The notes beneath the pieces are model-generated. The model did not search any database. It was not told the origin of the DNA and saw nothing but the letters and a program-made list of their open reading frames with translations. A stretch of 64,000 nt of DNA, taken from Gracilaria gracilis (lineage: Eukaryota > Rhodophyta > Florideophyceae > Gracilariales > Gracilariaceae). Numbering within the stretch: the stretch's first letter is position 1; each line of letters opens with the position of its first letter. Location of the stretch: assembly GCA_030374805.1 (NCBI GenBank), contig JARGSG010000207.1, forward strand, positions 186,001-250,000. Direction: 5' to 3'. Of the stretch, positions 1 through 10,244 are shown piece after piece. Position numbers and translations under genes: made by a program.

Positions 1-354
1 TCGCCGACGCACCGCGAGCACCCGCCGCCGCCGCCGCCGCTACGTCGCCAGCAGCCGCTTGCACGCGCCGCGTCGCTGCTTTCCGCGCGCGCCGCGTTTT
101 GGCGCCATCTCCCAAAGCCGCGCGCGCGGGAAGCCAAACAGCTGCGCGGGTACGCGCCGCGTCGCACACGTGGCCACTATGTGCGCCAGCGTCGTACACG
201 GCGCCACCGTGTGAGTACAGTACGCCCCGCGGCTGTGTGAACGCGCGTAAAGCGCGCGCACAGTTCGCAGCGGAGGCGACTGTGGTGGGGGCTCTCACAC
301 AGCTTTCGGTTCTGCGGTTTGCGCGCGGAACGAACCGAAACTTACGAACGAGCG
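1..354. other. GC-rich 5' flank of the chromodomain gene
   Basis: Extremely GC-rich leader dominated by CGC/GCG runs. Open frames cross it in several phases, as expected from the composition, and I see no gene. It presumably carries the promoter and 5' UTR of the gene starting at 355, and no clear TATA box is visible. Confidence 0.5.
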
Positions 355-2715
355 ATGAGCAGCGATCCGAGCGCGGCGCCGCAGCCGCCGCAGCCGCCGC
401 CGCTGCCGACGGCGCCGCTGGCGCGCACGTCGCTGTCGCTGCAGCTGGCGCGCCTCATCAAGGCGTACCTGCGCCCGCTGCACCCGCCGCCCTCCACGTC
501 CATGGGCGCCACGCTCAGCGCGCTGCTGCTGCGCCTCGAGCAACAGACCGCCTTCTTCGACTCCAAGCCGGACATCCTCGCCTGGCAGGCGCGCGAGGCC
601 ATCCGCACCGAGTTCTTCAAGATTGTGTACCCCACACCGCCCTCCCCGTCGCTGTGCGCGCTCGTGCAGAACTGCGAGCAACTGCTACAGCGCTACCACC
701 TGCCGCACCGCCCGTTCTTCTTCCCGGGCGGCCGCGTCGCCGTGCCCACCGAGGCCGGCTCGCGCCGCGCCGCCACCTCGCTGCAGCTGCGTTTCAAAAT
801 GGCCGCCGGCATCACCGTCACCGAGGCCATGCTGCACCTGGACGGCCCGGACGGCGGAGCCTTCCAGTGGGTGCAGACGCACGCGCTCACGCCGCTGGCG
901 CCGCTGCTGGCCGCCGTGCAGGTCGCGGCGCACGCCGCGCCCACTGCGCCCGCGCACGCGCCGCCGCCGCGCCCCAAACGCCGCCGCCCCGCCGCGCAGA
1001 AGCGCCCGCGCCAATCGCGCGCGCGCGCGCGCCGCCCTGCCGCGCCGCCGATGCCGCCCGCGCAGCCGCCGGGCGGCATGATGCTGGCGGCGGCGGCGGC
1101 GCCTTCCGCACCTTCCACGCCGATGCGCTCCTCGCCGCAGCTGGTGGCGCAGGCGAGCGCGCAGGGGACGGTGGGCGGCGGCATGCACGCGGCGGGCGGC
1201 GGTGCGCTGCCGGCGGCGCGTGTTTCGAATGTGGTGGCGCGGCTAGCGAGGCAGGAGGCCACGGGCGTGTTTGTGCCCAAGGAGCTGTTGACGTTTGCGC
1301 CTCCGCCGAGGGCGCGCTTGTGCGAGGGGCTGGTGTCGAGCGCGTCGGGCTCGCTCAGACGCGCGTTGGATGTGGGTGCGGGCGGTGTGTTGGCGTCTTT
1401 ATATCGCGTGAGGAACGCTGTGCTGGTGGAGCGGCTGTTGGCGAGGAAGTTTGAGGGGCAGCAAGTGTTGTACTACGTGGTGTGGGGCGGGCGCGGCGTG
1501 AAGAACGGTAGCTGGGAGAAGCGCGAGGCGTTGATGAAAGACGTGCCCGGCATGGTGCGACGCTTCGACGTGAGACACCCGTTGCTGCCGGAGCACGTGA
1601 AGCTGGAAGCGGCGCAGACGCGCCACTCTTGGGTGCAATCGAGCAGCGAGGGGGGTATGGTGAACAGCAACGGCGCGAGCTGGCAGCAGCAGCAACAACA
1701 GTCAGCCGTGACTGGCACCGGTTGCATGGACGGCGCGGCGAGTGGGGGCGGCGGCGTGCACAGCGAGATGGATCATCGCGCGAGCGCGACAACGGAGGTG
1801 GGCAGCAACGGCGGTGGCGGCAGCGGCAGCGTGGCGGCGGCGAGAGAGCGCAAGGCAGTGAAGCTGTACGTGGACGACCTGACGGGCGAGCGCATCCCGA
1901 GCTGGGTGGACACACCCATCGTGGAGCTGAACATCAGCGGCATGATCCTGCAGATCCGGCGGCCGGACGAGGCGGTGCTGCACAACGACGCGAGCGCGGC
2001 GGTGCGCGACACCAAGAAGCGGCAGGCGCGCTTCAAGCAGCTCAACCTGGTGGCCGGCGAGCGGCTGTTCGCGCTCACCAAGTCGGAGGCGCGCGCGGCC
2101 GTGGACGCCAGCGTGCGCGTGCACCGCCAGTACAACCGGCTGCCCATCGTGTTCCCGCGCGGCGTGGGGCGCGCCGCCGTCGCCGACTGCGGCGCGCCGT
2201 TCAGCGCCGACGACGCGCGCCACGCGCCGCCGTGTTGGGAGGCCTACCTGAGCTCGGTGGTGCGGCTGCGCGTAGCCAACTTTGCGCGCGACCTGCCGCC
2301 GCACCTGCTGCTGCCGCGCGTCGACGACGGCGGCGCGCTGCGCGCGCGCGTGGCCAAGGCGCACGAACAGCTGCGTGCCGCGGAGGCGGCCGAGCGGCGC
2401 GAGCGCGCGCGCTGGGTGGTGCGCGACAGCGTGCGTCACACGGGCGCGCCGCCGCCCGCGCACGTGTTCCGCGACGGCATTCGCGCACCGCCGCCGCTCG
2501 GCGCGCTGCCGCCGCTCAAGCGGCGGCGGCTGGCAGCCGCGCCGCCCGACGGCGCGGACGACGGTGCGGCGTCGGCGTCGGCACCGCGCCCGCGCCACCC
2601 GCTGGTGGACGCGGCGCTGCGCGTGGCTGGCGGCAGCGGCGGCAGCGGCGGCGGCGGCGCTCAGCGCGCGCTGCGCTTCGACGAGCTGTGGGGCGTGTGG
2701 CGCGAGCGGCGCTAG
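355..2715 (+). CDS. Chromodomain-like protein, unknown role
   Basis: Single-exon protein of about 786 aa; I chose the ATG at 355, since the frame upstream offers only a TTG. A chromodomain-like segment lies near residues 350-405: it starts at VERLLARKF, has an aromatic YYVVW strand and a WEKREAL helix. This resembles the methyl-lysine or nucleic-acid binding fold of chromatin and transposon proteins. Around residues 500-605 is a second conserved-looking block (LYVDDLTGERIPSWVDTPIVE onward) that I do not recognise. The linkers are rich in Pro, Ala, Gln and Gly, with basic RPKRRR and PRQSRARARR stretches that could be nuclear signals. Codons are strongly GC-ended, unlike most genes further right. 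A chromatin role is inferred from the chromodomain-like segment only. Long ORFs in other frames here are composition artefacts. Confidence 0.7.
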   Translation: MSSDPSAAPQPPQPPPLPTAPLARTSLSLQLARLIKAYLRPLHPPPSTSMGATLSALLLRLEQQTAFFDSKPDILAWQAREAIRTEFFKIVYPTPPSPSLCALVQNCEQLLQRYHLPHRPFFFPGGRVAVPTEAGSRRAATSLQLRFKMAAGITVTEAMLHLDGPDGGAFQWVQTHALTPLAPLLAAVQVAAHAAPTAPAHAPPPRPKRRRPAAQKRPRQSRARARRPAAPPMPPAQPPGGMMLAAAAAPSAPSTPMRSSPQLVAQASAQGTVGGGMHAAGGGALPAARVSNVVARLARQEATGVFVPKELLTFAPPPRARLCEGLVSSASGSLRRALDVGAGGVLASLYRVRNAVLVERLLARKFEGQQVLYYVVWGGRGVKNGSWEKREALMKDVPGMVRRFDVRHPLLPEHVKLEAAQTRHSWVQSSSEGGMVNSNGASWQQQQQQSAVTGTGCMDGAASGGGGVHSEMDHRASATTEVGSNGGGGSGSVAAARERKAVKLYVDDLTGERIPSWVDTPIVELNISGMILQIRRPDEAVLHNDASAAVRDTKKRQARFKQLNLVAGERLFALTKSEARAAVDASVRVHRQYNRLPIVFPRGVGRAAVADCGAPFSADDARHAPPCWEAYLSSVVRLRVANFARDLPPHLLLPRVDDGGALRARVAKAHEQLRAAEAAERRERARWVVRDSVRHTGAPPPAHVFRDGIRAPPPLGALPPLKRRRLAAAPPDGADDGAASASAPRPRHPLVDAALRVAGGSGGSGGGGAQRALRFDELWGVWRERR

Positions 2716-2943
2716 GCGCGCGTGCGGCGAGATTGGGCGCGAGATATGGCGCTGCATTTGCAGCCGCGTGTTCGTGTGCTTGCTCGCTGAACGTGGCGCA
2801 TCGCGTGAGCCCAATCAGCTTGATGCTAGCGCTGCGCCGCGCGCCGCGCCGCTGCACTTAAGGAAGGCGCGCGTCGGTTGGCGCCGCGCCGCACTTGTCG
2901 TGCTCGCCAGCGCGCCGCGCGCTGGCCTTTTACTCTCGCCGCT

Positions 2944-3186
2944 ATGGGACTGCATGCTAAAGGAACCGTGAACAAACGCATCGATGAGATTCGCGCCGAG
3001 GCCAAGCGCTCCACGGCCGCGCTGCACCCGTCGAAGCTCAAGCTGAAGAAGGGCGCTTCGGGCAAGATGCCGCCTGGGGGTGCGGGCGGTGGCGCTGCTT
3101 TGGCTGGCAGCGCGGCCGCTGGCGGCGGCGTGGGAAAGGACGTGGGGTCTACGTCGAAGACGGACCACCACGCGCCGCCGCAGTGA
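2944..3186 (+). CDS. Small basic, Gly/Ala-rich protein
   Basis: 80-aa ORF starting at the ATG at 2944; longer versions would need a TTG at 2878. The N-terminal half (MGLHAKGTVNKRIDEIRAE) looks structured and basic, followed by KLKLKK, then a low-complexity Gly/Ala tail. I do not recognise the family. It lies 229 bp after the chromodomain gene on the same strand. Codon use is as GC-rich as its neighbour, so composition alone could keep the frame open, but the N-terminal half is not low-complexity. Its reality is uncertain. Confidence 0.45.
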   Translation: MGLHAKGTVNKRIDEIRAEAKRSTAALHPSKLKLKKGASGKMPPGGAGGGAALAGSAAAGGGVGKDVGSTSKTDHHAPPQ

Positions 3187-3599
3187 CGCTGAGCGACACG
3201 CCGGCTGAGCGACGCGCGCCGTCGCCAACGGGAGCGGTGCCCGTTGCGGTCACGTGCGCAGTGCCGAGCGCCGGGCGCCGCGCTGGGCCCGTGCCACGTG
3301 GTGCGCTACGCGTGTCACGTGCGCGCGCCCGCGAGGGACGGACAGACGCCGTGAACAGTAGATAGACTTTACCAGGGGTAGGATGTCCGACAGCTTTACA
3401 AGCTTTGTACTACAGTACCCATCTACAAAGTTTGTAGGTATAGGGCCCTTTGCAACAAAAAATAAACTGCTTTCGTTCGTTCTACAACAACGGCAATGAC
3501 CAGGCCCTGTCTTGAGTGCTCCCGCCTTGTGTGCAGGGGAAACGCGAACTTGATCATCATAAACAATTCAAACTGACTTTCGTCTTTATGCAGTACCGC
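3187..3599. other. Intergenic with short palindromes
   Basis: No gene seen. GC content drops sharply here from the left block. It holds a perfect palindrome CTACAAA-G-TTTGTAG near 3423-3437, a smaller one around TACAAGCTTTGTA near 3397, and GTAGATAG at 3358. Both flanking genes end here, so this is probably 3' UTR and terminator sequence for two convergent genes. Confidence 0.5.
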
Positions 3600-6377
3600 T
3601 CACGCGTAGCTGTCGCCGTCGCTCGTCTTGCCGTCCACCCCCATCACCGCCTGCTCCAACTGTAGCTCCGCGCTCTCCTTCTCTTTCTCGCTCGCAAAGA
3701 AGCTGCGCGGCCCCACCAGCGACAGCAAAATCGGCCCTAGCACCAGCCCGTGCACGAAGCCCATCACCACCAGGAACAGAAAACCGCGGAAAATCACCTG
3801 GAAGATGTAAGAGCTCGCGCCGGCCAGCACCACGATGGCCAAGAATGTCGAGAAGCCCGCGTAGAACACCGGCGGCCCCATCGCGCCCAGCGCCTTGATG
3901 GCGCGTTCGCGCCGCGTCCCCACGTGCTCCAGGAACGCGCGCGCGATGTGTACCACAAAGTCTACGGAAATGCCTGTGCAGAGTACTAGCGTGATCACGG
4001 ATACCGAGTTGAGGTTCACGCCGGAGAAGAACGTCAGTCCGAGCACGTCGATGATGATGATTCCTACCACCAGCACGCACACCAGCGCCACCACGGGGTG
4101 ACCGACGAGAACGAAGCACACCACAGCCACTGCCAACGACGCCAGCCCCAGCGAAATGCCAATCTCCCCGGGTAGCGCGTCGTATTGCTCCGTGAACGTG
4201 TCGAAGAATGAGTACGGGAACGCCGCTGCGTTGCTGTCCGCGTCGCCAAAGCCCACCGCGTCCGCGCTTGCTCTCACCGAGTTGAGCGCCGTGATTTCCT
4301 CGTCGTTCGTCTCGCGGTAGATGTACTGCGCGCCGAAGCGGCACCCCGTCACCGTGCTCGAGTCGTTCGACAGCAAGATATTGCTGGCATATCGCCCGCC
4401 GCCCCCCGAAAGGAACTCTCGCACCGCGCGTCCGAACGCGCTGGGTTCAATGTACTGGCCGTCCCTCAGGTTGAGCGATTGGCGAAGCGCTGGGTACCAG
4501 CAGTCCACCGTCTCTTTCTGGATCCATTTGTTGGTGGCGATTGTTCCGTCCGCGCCGCACAGCTGCAGCAGTCTACGCTGGTTCTGCTCCGTGCTCAGGT
4601 CCCTGTCGCGTACGTAGATGTTTGTCGAGTCGCCGAGCTGGAAGTACTCGTCGACCTGGTCTTGGAATTCTCGTTGCGACGAGCCGCCCGGGTAGAAGAA
4701 CGAGAAACGGAACTTGAGGTACAGCTGTGACACGCCGTAGCAGCACGCGATCAGCCAGCCGAGCAGGATCACCAACAACACGATGCGGACCACGGGTCGC
4801 ATGATGAACGGACCGAACCGATTCTCAAAGAAGCGACTGAAGCCGGCGGGGCGTTTCTTGAACCAGTTCAGCTCCCTCACCTCCGCCACCGGTGGGAGGC
4901 AGGGGCAGCAGTCCCGACGCTTTGCTTGCTGTCGTCGGGCGTCTAGCGTGAGGCATGCCGCGAAGAAGGTGATCGCAAACGCCCACGCGAAGAAAATACC
5001 GATTGCAGCCCACAACGCGAAGAATCGCAGCGCGGGCAAACGACTGATAGCGCTCAGCAAAAACACTACAACGTTTGTGAACGAAGTCACAGTGATGGCT
5101 GAGCCAGAAGCACTCAACGCCAACGCAATGCGCAAACGCAACGGCTTCTCGCTACTTCCCGGTCGCAAGTTGATGTCGTCATACGCACGCGTAACATGGA
5201 AGCAATCGTCAATACCAATACCGATGACGAGTAGTGGCAGGATTTGATGCACCGGCCCGAAGAACATGCCAAACGCAGACGACAAGCCGAAGCACACACC
5301 TAATGCCAGTCCGGTGGTAACTAACGCGCCAACGGCGAGCCACATGTGTGACCGCACCACGTGAAAGTCTCCGAGGAACAAGATGACGTAGATGGCAAGC
5401 AGAACAAAACCGAACGATAACAACGGAAGGTCGCCGCTTAGTGCTTGTGATAGCGAATCACTTTGAGACCATGCGCTTTCGACAAACCAGTCCAAGCTTC
5501 TGCCCTGCAAGAGCGGGCTTGTCTCTAGCTGGAATTTGGTCCACGCCTCCTCTAGGTCGTCGGCCTCCACATCGATACGGTCTCCATCCTTGTCAATTTG
5601 GTTGTTGTCGATGAGCTGCGTATACAACATAATCCTAAAGTCAAAGCTGGAACCGGAGCCCGAAATACCTCCCATAATTTCCTCAGCGTTGAAAGTAGCA
5701 CCAAGGTCATTGGTGGCGGGCGGATTGGACAAGAGGTTCTTGATTTCGTCATCAGAGGATTGTTCAATTCCAGCTCGCACGGTTGCGAAAAAGTCGACAG
5801 TATCATCGTCGTTCTTGACGACGTTGGCCGTTCTATAAAACAAGGTAAACGCAGAAAAAGATGTACAGAGGTCGTTGCCAGCGCTATCTGCGGTGTCCAA
5901 ACAACGCTCCGGCCATGTGATGATAGTGTTATCCGCGCCGTCTTCAGTACTGGGCGGAGCAGTCACTTCCCATCCACTCTCGGCAACGTCGAGCATCTCC
6001 AGAAAAGCTTCCTTATTGGCTAGGCCCTTTCCGTCCCTGGCGACGAAGGCGATACGCGCAAAACGAACGGTCTGGCCATAATTGGGTTCGACGTACTCGC
6101 GGTTGGCCAGCGCGACGGTGCCTTGCGGGACCCACAGCTGGTCAGCGCGAGACTCTGAGCGGAAGCGGAGCATGCCTATCAAAGACAGCAAAACGACAAT
6201 AACGGATAGCGCTATCGTGAGCAATGGGCGCGCAGCTACAAGGTAACCAAGGCGGAAGAAAAACGTTCTCATGAAGCGGTCGACGGCATAACTGATACGA
6301 AACAACGGTCCACGCTTCGGCGACGTCTCGCCGCTATCTGCCTCGGGCGGCGGCGCATTGTGTACGGCTTCACTCAT
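3600..6377 (-). CDS. Patched/NPC1-family RND membrane protein
   Basis: Single-exon protein of 925 aa; start taken at the ATG 6377-6375 (MSEAVHNAPP), because the frame upstream has only a GTG. It has the two-halved RND/Patched plan: TM1 near residues 53-72, a large extracytoplasmic loop, and a sterol-sensing-domain-like set of helices near 310-480 carrying GIGIDDCFHVTRAYD. A second loop follows, then a second helix bundle with GISVDFVVHIARAFLEHVG near residues 780-800. The paired G-x-x-x-D motifs in TM4 and TM10 are those used for proton or cation coupling in this superfamily. Closest by architecture are Patched-domain-containing (PTCHD3-like) proteins, which in protists are presumed lipid or sterol transporters. 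Substrate is not deducible. It ends convergently with the small gene to its left. Confidence 0.9.
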   Translation of the reverse strand: MSEAVHNAPPPEADSGETSPKRGPLFRISYAVDRFMRTFFFRLGYLVAARPLLTIALSVIVVLLSLIGMLRFRSESRADQLWVPQGTVALANREYVEPNYGQTVRFARIAFVARDGKGLANKEAFLEMLDVAESGWEVTAPPSTEDGADNTIITWPERCLDTADSAGNDLCTSFSAFTLFYRTANVVKNDDDTVDFFATVRAGIEQSSDDEIKNLLSNPPATNDLGATFNAEEIMGGISGSGSSFDFRIMLYTQLIDNNQIDKDGDRIDVEADDLEEAWTKFQLETSPLLQGRSLDWFVESAWSQSDSLSQALSGDLPLLSFGFVLLAIYVILFLGDFHVVRSHMWLAVGALVTTGLALGVCFGLSSAFGMFFGPVHQILPLLVIGIGIDDCFHVTRAYDDINLRPGSSEKPLRLRIALALSASGSAITVTSFTNVVVFLLSAISRLPALRFFALWAAIGIFFAWAFAITFFAACLTLDARRQQAKRRDCCPCLPPVAEVRELNWFKKRPAGFSRFFENRFGPFIMRPVVRIVLLVILLGWLIACCYGVSQLYLKFRFSFFYPGGSSQREFQDQVDEYFQLGDSTNIYVRDRDLSTEQNQRRLLQLCGADGTIATNKWIQKETVDCWYPALRQSLNLRDGQYIEPSAFGRAVREFLSGGGGRYASNILLSNDSSTVTGCRFGAQYIYRETNDEEITALNSVRASADAVGFGDADSNAAAFPYSFFDTFTEQYDALPGEIGISLGLASLAVAVVCFVLVGHPVVALVCVLVVGIIIIDVLGLTFFSGVNLNSVSVITLVLCTGISVDFVVHIARAFLEHVGTRRERAIKALGAMGPPVFYAGFSTFLAIVVLAGASSYIFQVIFRGFLFLVVMGFVHGLVLGPILLSLVGPRSFFASEKEKESAELQLEQAVMGVDGKTSDGDSYA

Positions 6378-6998
6378 GCTGTGGAGGCACTTGAGCAAGA
6401 AACGCACCTAATGCTGCAGAGGGGATGGTTACGCCAAGACGGCGCGGCGTTTTATGTTGCTTATCCTCTCTCTCTCTCTCTCTCTCTCTCTCCCACGCTC
6501 ACACACACACAAACCCACAATGCGCAAGGTAACAAAGCAAGAGGTGATGTATTCAACATACAATGCCGCTATGGAAGGGGAGCGCGGCAGCTATACGGCC
6601 CGAACGCAAGCAATGAACTGGAGGCGGAAACGTCAGCGCTACGGCCAAGCGCTGTCAATGGCAGCGACGGCGGCCATAGGCCGGTAGATAGTGCTCATTG
6701 AGCTGCCCAGACGCCATCATTGTGGCGGTTGATGACGGCTGAATGGCAAGGCTGCTGAATGGGAATAATGAATGGGCGGCTCACAACGCCCAACGGCTGT
6801 TCATTGGCGGGCACGGCGTCAACCGTTGCCGCGCAGTCGCCAATCGGCAACGACGGGATGGCACGGCGCATGCCATCACCTGCCGCCCTGTGCAACGCCA
6901 AGACCATCGCCTCCAACGTCATAGATACGCCAGCAAATAGCGTTAAAGGTACCGTAACTTAAAATATTCGTGTACGTGTACAGTACATTTACAGTACT
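6378..6998. other. Intergenic upstream of the Patched-like gene
   Basis: No gene is supported. It contains a pure CT microsatellite, a short CA run just after it, and GTAGATAG near 6684. The right end (about 6972-7000) is rich in GTAC/ACAGTAC and forms the 3' flank of the RIX1-like gene. The left part should hold the promoter of the Patched-like gene. Confidence 0.5.
6466..6492. repeat. (CT)n microsatellite
   Basis: About 13 uninterrupted CT units, followed within 10 bp by a short CA run. It lies about 90 bp upstream of the Patched-like start, so it is in the promoter or 5' UTR of that gene. Confidence 0.95.
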
Positions 6999-9596
6999 TC
7001 ACGAGCTCCCATCTGGTGGGGCGAAATTCAGTGATTGGATCAGCTCCTCCTCATCTTCCTCTTCCACACCCGCCCCTTCGCTACCAGCCACCTGCCCATT
7101 ATCCCAAGGCTGTGCCTCCCCGTGAATTCTATCCTCCATTTGCGAGCCGTCGTCATCGAAGTCAGCCTTTTTCGTGAGGTCCTCTTCCATCATTGTCGCC
7201 GTCGCCACCTCGAGTCTCGCTTCCCCGTCGTGTGTCACTTCGTGTATATCGATTTTGTTGTTCTCCACCCGCTTTGCCTCCACCGAGTCGCAATTCACTC
7301 TTGTTGTCACACTGTCTCGTATGTGCTCCCCTTCGTGATTGTCTTGTGTGTCTCCAGCCTTATCGCTCTCACGGCTGTCGCCTTCGTGACCATGCGCACT
7401 TTCTTCACCCTTGCGCCTGTTTTCAGCACTCAATGCGGCGGTGCCGTCCATACCACCCGCTGCCTGGTCAGTTCCGTCCGTCATGTCCACATCCTCCCCC
7501 AGTTTCGAGTTCTTTCCATCACCGATCACGCCATGCGTTCCTTCCGTCCCACTCGCGTCATTATTCATCACAACAGCCTTTATCTCACCACCGTTGTCGC
7601 GCGAACATCTCGCAATCCCCACATCGTTCCCTCCCCCTCCATCGTCCCGTAGCTCCATCGCGTCTGTGATCTCGAGCCCTGTCGAGCTCACAACAAGCTT
7701 CTCTTCACTAGTTTGGTCACACGACCTTTTTCCCGCGCAGAACGCTGGTCCTCGAGCATGAATTATGCTCTCGAAGCCACTCCGACTTCTCCTCGCCTCT
7801 CGCTGCACTCTCACATCGCCAAATCCAGTAGAAGCACCGCCGCACATCCTCGAAGCGGCAACCAGCAAATCACTAGCTTCCGCATACATTCGGTTGCAAC
7901 CTCCACTTAAGCCAGCTGCACTTGCCGCATGTAGCACTTCTTCGAACACCGCACCCTCCTTCATCATTTTCATGATGCCGTGTTCAATCCTTCGCAGATG
8001 TTCTGAAACCTGTTTTGATATATATCCTCGTAACTCAAAAACGCCTGTGACACATCTGAGAGCTTCTTGCAAAGATTGTTTGGATGTGTATGCGCTTTGA
8101 GCACAATACTTGTCCAACGGATTCAAAGGCGTAGCCTTGGACACTGCACACTTCGATTTAGGCATTGACTTCTGCCTACCTTCATCATTCTGATACCGTT
8201 TTCGCTTTCTGGAACGATTATTACCTTCAGTGACATCATGCTTTTCTTCAACCAACAATGCATGACTTCCCCTGCATGCAACGTGCAATTTCACCTCTGC
8301 AGAAAACAATTCTTCCAGCATCCCAGAAACGTACTCAAGAAGTCCACATCCCATCACTTCAATCATTCCTCCCACCATTCTGTAGATCAAAGCTCGTTCA
8401 CAAATATTCGAATCAACTCCTGCTTCCGTGCGACTGCGGAGAACTACATGCGAGAGCTTTGTTTCGAGACATTGTCCGATTTGATGTGTGAATACAATAG
8501 TTGCATCTTTGCCACAGGCTTCAGTTACCCTTACAAGAGTCTCTGCGCACTCAGACGTCACAGTGTTGATCAATAGGAACACACTGTCTGTATCCAACAA
8601 ATTCGTGTCGCTTCTTGCAGCATACGCATCCACATGACGTTCCTCGATGCCACGGAGCAATACGCGGTACAAAGCGGCTAATGGCATGGGCATCAAGACA
8701 TCCTGTCGCAGTTCAACCACATGGCGGATGTATGAACAAGTCATACTGACACGCAATTGCAGTTCACTCACAGACAGCTTTTGAAGAGTTTCGTCGAACG
8801 TGCCAGATCGTTTCTCCCCATCTGACGGGCCAAATACATCAACCATATTGATGATATCATGCAGCTGTTTGCACGCTTCATTCAGTCGCTGTTCAAATAC
8901 TTTTATCCGCGCTTTTCCAGCGTGACATGCAAGCAAGTGAGCGGAAAGCAATGCAGCTGTATTGCGCACACTTGAACTGCGATGAAAGAGAAAGCGTTCT
9001 CGTATGCCAGTTTCCAGTTGAGAGAGAATAGTGCGTACTTCACGTGGAGCTGTACTCAGCACAGCGAATATCAAGCAGAGAGCGGCTTTGCACATATAAT
9101 CTGTAACCTGAGTAGGCTGTAGTGCGCGAAGGGCATGGAACAGTGCAGACTGGCATACCTTCGACACCACTGCCTTCATTTCCGGCTCCAACAGAGGAAA
9201 AGGTGCAGCAGATGATACTGCAGAAGCCATGACGGTCAAGAGCTTAGCTTGAAGCCTGGGATTCTCTGAAGACTTGGAGGACTTGAGAAGCGAAGTCAGC
9301 TTTTGTGCCGCTAGCAACCAATGTGGGCGTAGAAGGTACGGCGGAATGGAAGAGAGTGCGTGATATAAAACTTGAAGCGATAGCGATGCGGTCTGTTCGT
9401 GTGCTGAGGTTAAGACAGCCGTCACCGTGTCGAAGAAGAGCGCAGCGTCGTCGGCGGAAATGGCTGAGAATGCATTTTGGGAGCGGCAGTAATCAAGAAG
9501 CGGTTTGCAGTTAGCGGAGTTGGTCTTCAATGAATGTGCAAGTGAGCGAACCAGCTTGGCGTTTGTATCCGACGCCCCGGCTGTGAAGACAGACAT
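6999..9596 (-). CDS. RIX1/PELP1-like ribosome biogenesis protein
   Basis: Single-exon protein of 865 aa from the ATG 9596-9594 (MSVFTAGASDTN); the longer frame starts with a TTG. The N-terminal ~450 residues are helical and HEAT/ARM-like, with spaced leucines and segments such as SLSLQVLYHALSSIPPYLL and SSSVRNTAALLSAHLLACH. This is the layout of the RIX1 N-terminal domain. It is followed by a basic KRKRY segment near 485 and a long acidic Asp/Glu-rich tail ending EGAGVEEEDEEELIQSL. A helical domain plus acidic C-terminus is typical of PELP1/RIX1, the scaffold of the complex (with IPI3 and IPI1) that acts on ITS2 processing and pre-60S release in the nucleus. Assignment rests on architecture, so other HEAT-repeat proteins remain possible. 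It is divergently arranged with SMN. Confidence 0.6.
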   Translation of the reverse strand: MSVFTAGASDTNAKLVRSLAHSLKTNSANCKPLLDYCRSQNAFSAISADDAALFFDTVTAVLTSAHEQTASLSLQVLYHALSSIPPYLLRPHWLLAAQKLTSLLKSSKSSENPRLQAKLLTVMASAVSSAAPFPLLEPEMKAVVSKVCQSALFHALRALQPTQVTDYMCKAALCLIFAVLSTAPREVRTILSQLETGIRERFLFHRSSSVRNTAALLSAHLLACHAGKARIKVFEQRLNEACKQLHDIINMVDVFGPSDGEKRSGTFDETLQKLSVSELQLRVSMTCSYIRHVVELRQDVLMPMPLAALYRVLLRGIEERHVDAYAARSDTNLLDTDSVFLLINTVTSECAETLVRVTEACGKDATIVFTHQIGQCLETKLSHVVLRSRTEAGVDSNICERALIYRMVGGMIEVMGCGLLEYVSGMLEELFSAEVKLHVACRGSHALLVEEKHDVTEGNNRSRKRKRYQNDEGRQKSMPKSKCAVSKATPLNPLDKYCAQSAYTSKQSLQEALRCVTGVFELRGYISKQVSEHLRRIEHGIMKMMKEGAVFEEVLHAASAAGLSGGCNRMYAEASDLLVAASRMCGGASTGFGDVRVQREARRSRSGFESIIHARGPAFCAGKRSCDQTSEEKLVVSSTGLEITDAMELRDDGGGGNDVGIARCSRDNGGEIKAVVMNNDASGTEGTHGVIGDGKNSKLGEDVDMTDGTDQAAGGMDGTAALSAENRRKGEESAHGHEGDSRESDKAGDTQDNHEGEHIRDSVTTRVNCDSVEAKRVENNKIDIHEVTHDGEARLEVATATMMEEDLTKKADFDDDGSQMEDRIHGEAQPWDNGQVAGSEGAGVEEEDEEELIQSLNFAPPDGSS

Positions 9597-10244
9597 TCTC
9601 GAGGCGTAACCCGAAATGAACAATGATGATGAAGATTGCTACCCAACAAACATTTGATCGCGCTGGGCGACGCCGTCGTGGCTGTGAGACTCCATAGAAC
9701 TCCTCGCTTATCTATCCGCAATAACCTTACCCTGGTGTATCTATTACCCTGTACACAATTATCGGGCGCCGGCCGTGGCCCTAAATTTATTGTCCAAACT
9801 ACGACGCCTCCTAAAATAGCAGTCCGCTAATTTGTTAACGGTTTCATAGGGAGTATTGTGGTAATAGCGTGTGCGGCAAAAGCAATGGGGAGCTTTGATC
9901 CGCTACGGTCAAGTGCGCCCAGCCAAGAACGCTACTCTGTAACTTTACTACCTTCGTAACTGTGACACCATTCTTCAAAGGCATCTTGTGCAGCAAATGT
10001 ATTCGCGCTCTCAACCTCTACGAAAATCGCAAATTCGTCAGGGTTGCGAAGCATATGAGACTCATAGAGATTATCAGATACAACGGTGGATGCAACTGAA
10101 AAGAATCCACAGCTTGGCAAAACCTGTCTCTCCGGCTCCCTCGTTTTCGGGACATTCACTTGCGACTGCCTGAGAAAGTTTTCAAGATCGTTCTCATTGC
10201 CGTGTTTGCCCTCTATTCACTACAGCGAGAAGGAGTATACAACA
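9597..10244. other. Divergent spacer between RIX1-like and SMN
   Basis: About 650 bp between two divergent start codons. A minus-strand frame (9932-10159, 75 codons) is open but has no good ATG, and I do not call it a gene. The region probably holds both promoters. No clear TATA box is visible. Confidence 0.4.

Noticed and set aside
99-1454. Long plus-strand frame (451 codons) overlapping the chromodomain gene
   Set aside because: It is Ala/Arg-rich out-of-frame reading of GC-rich coding DNA; the other frame has a chromodomain-like segment and normal protein texture.
9932-10159. Minus-strand 75-codon frame between RIX1-like and SMN
   Set aside because: It starts with GTG, has no family similarity and sits in a likely divergent promoter.
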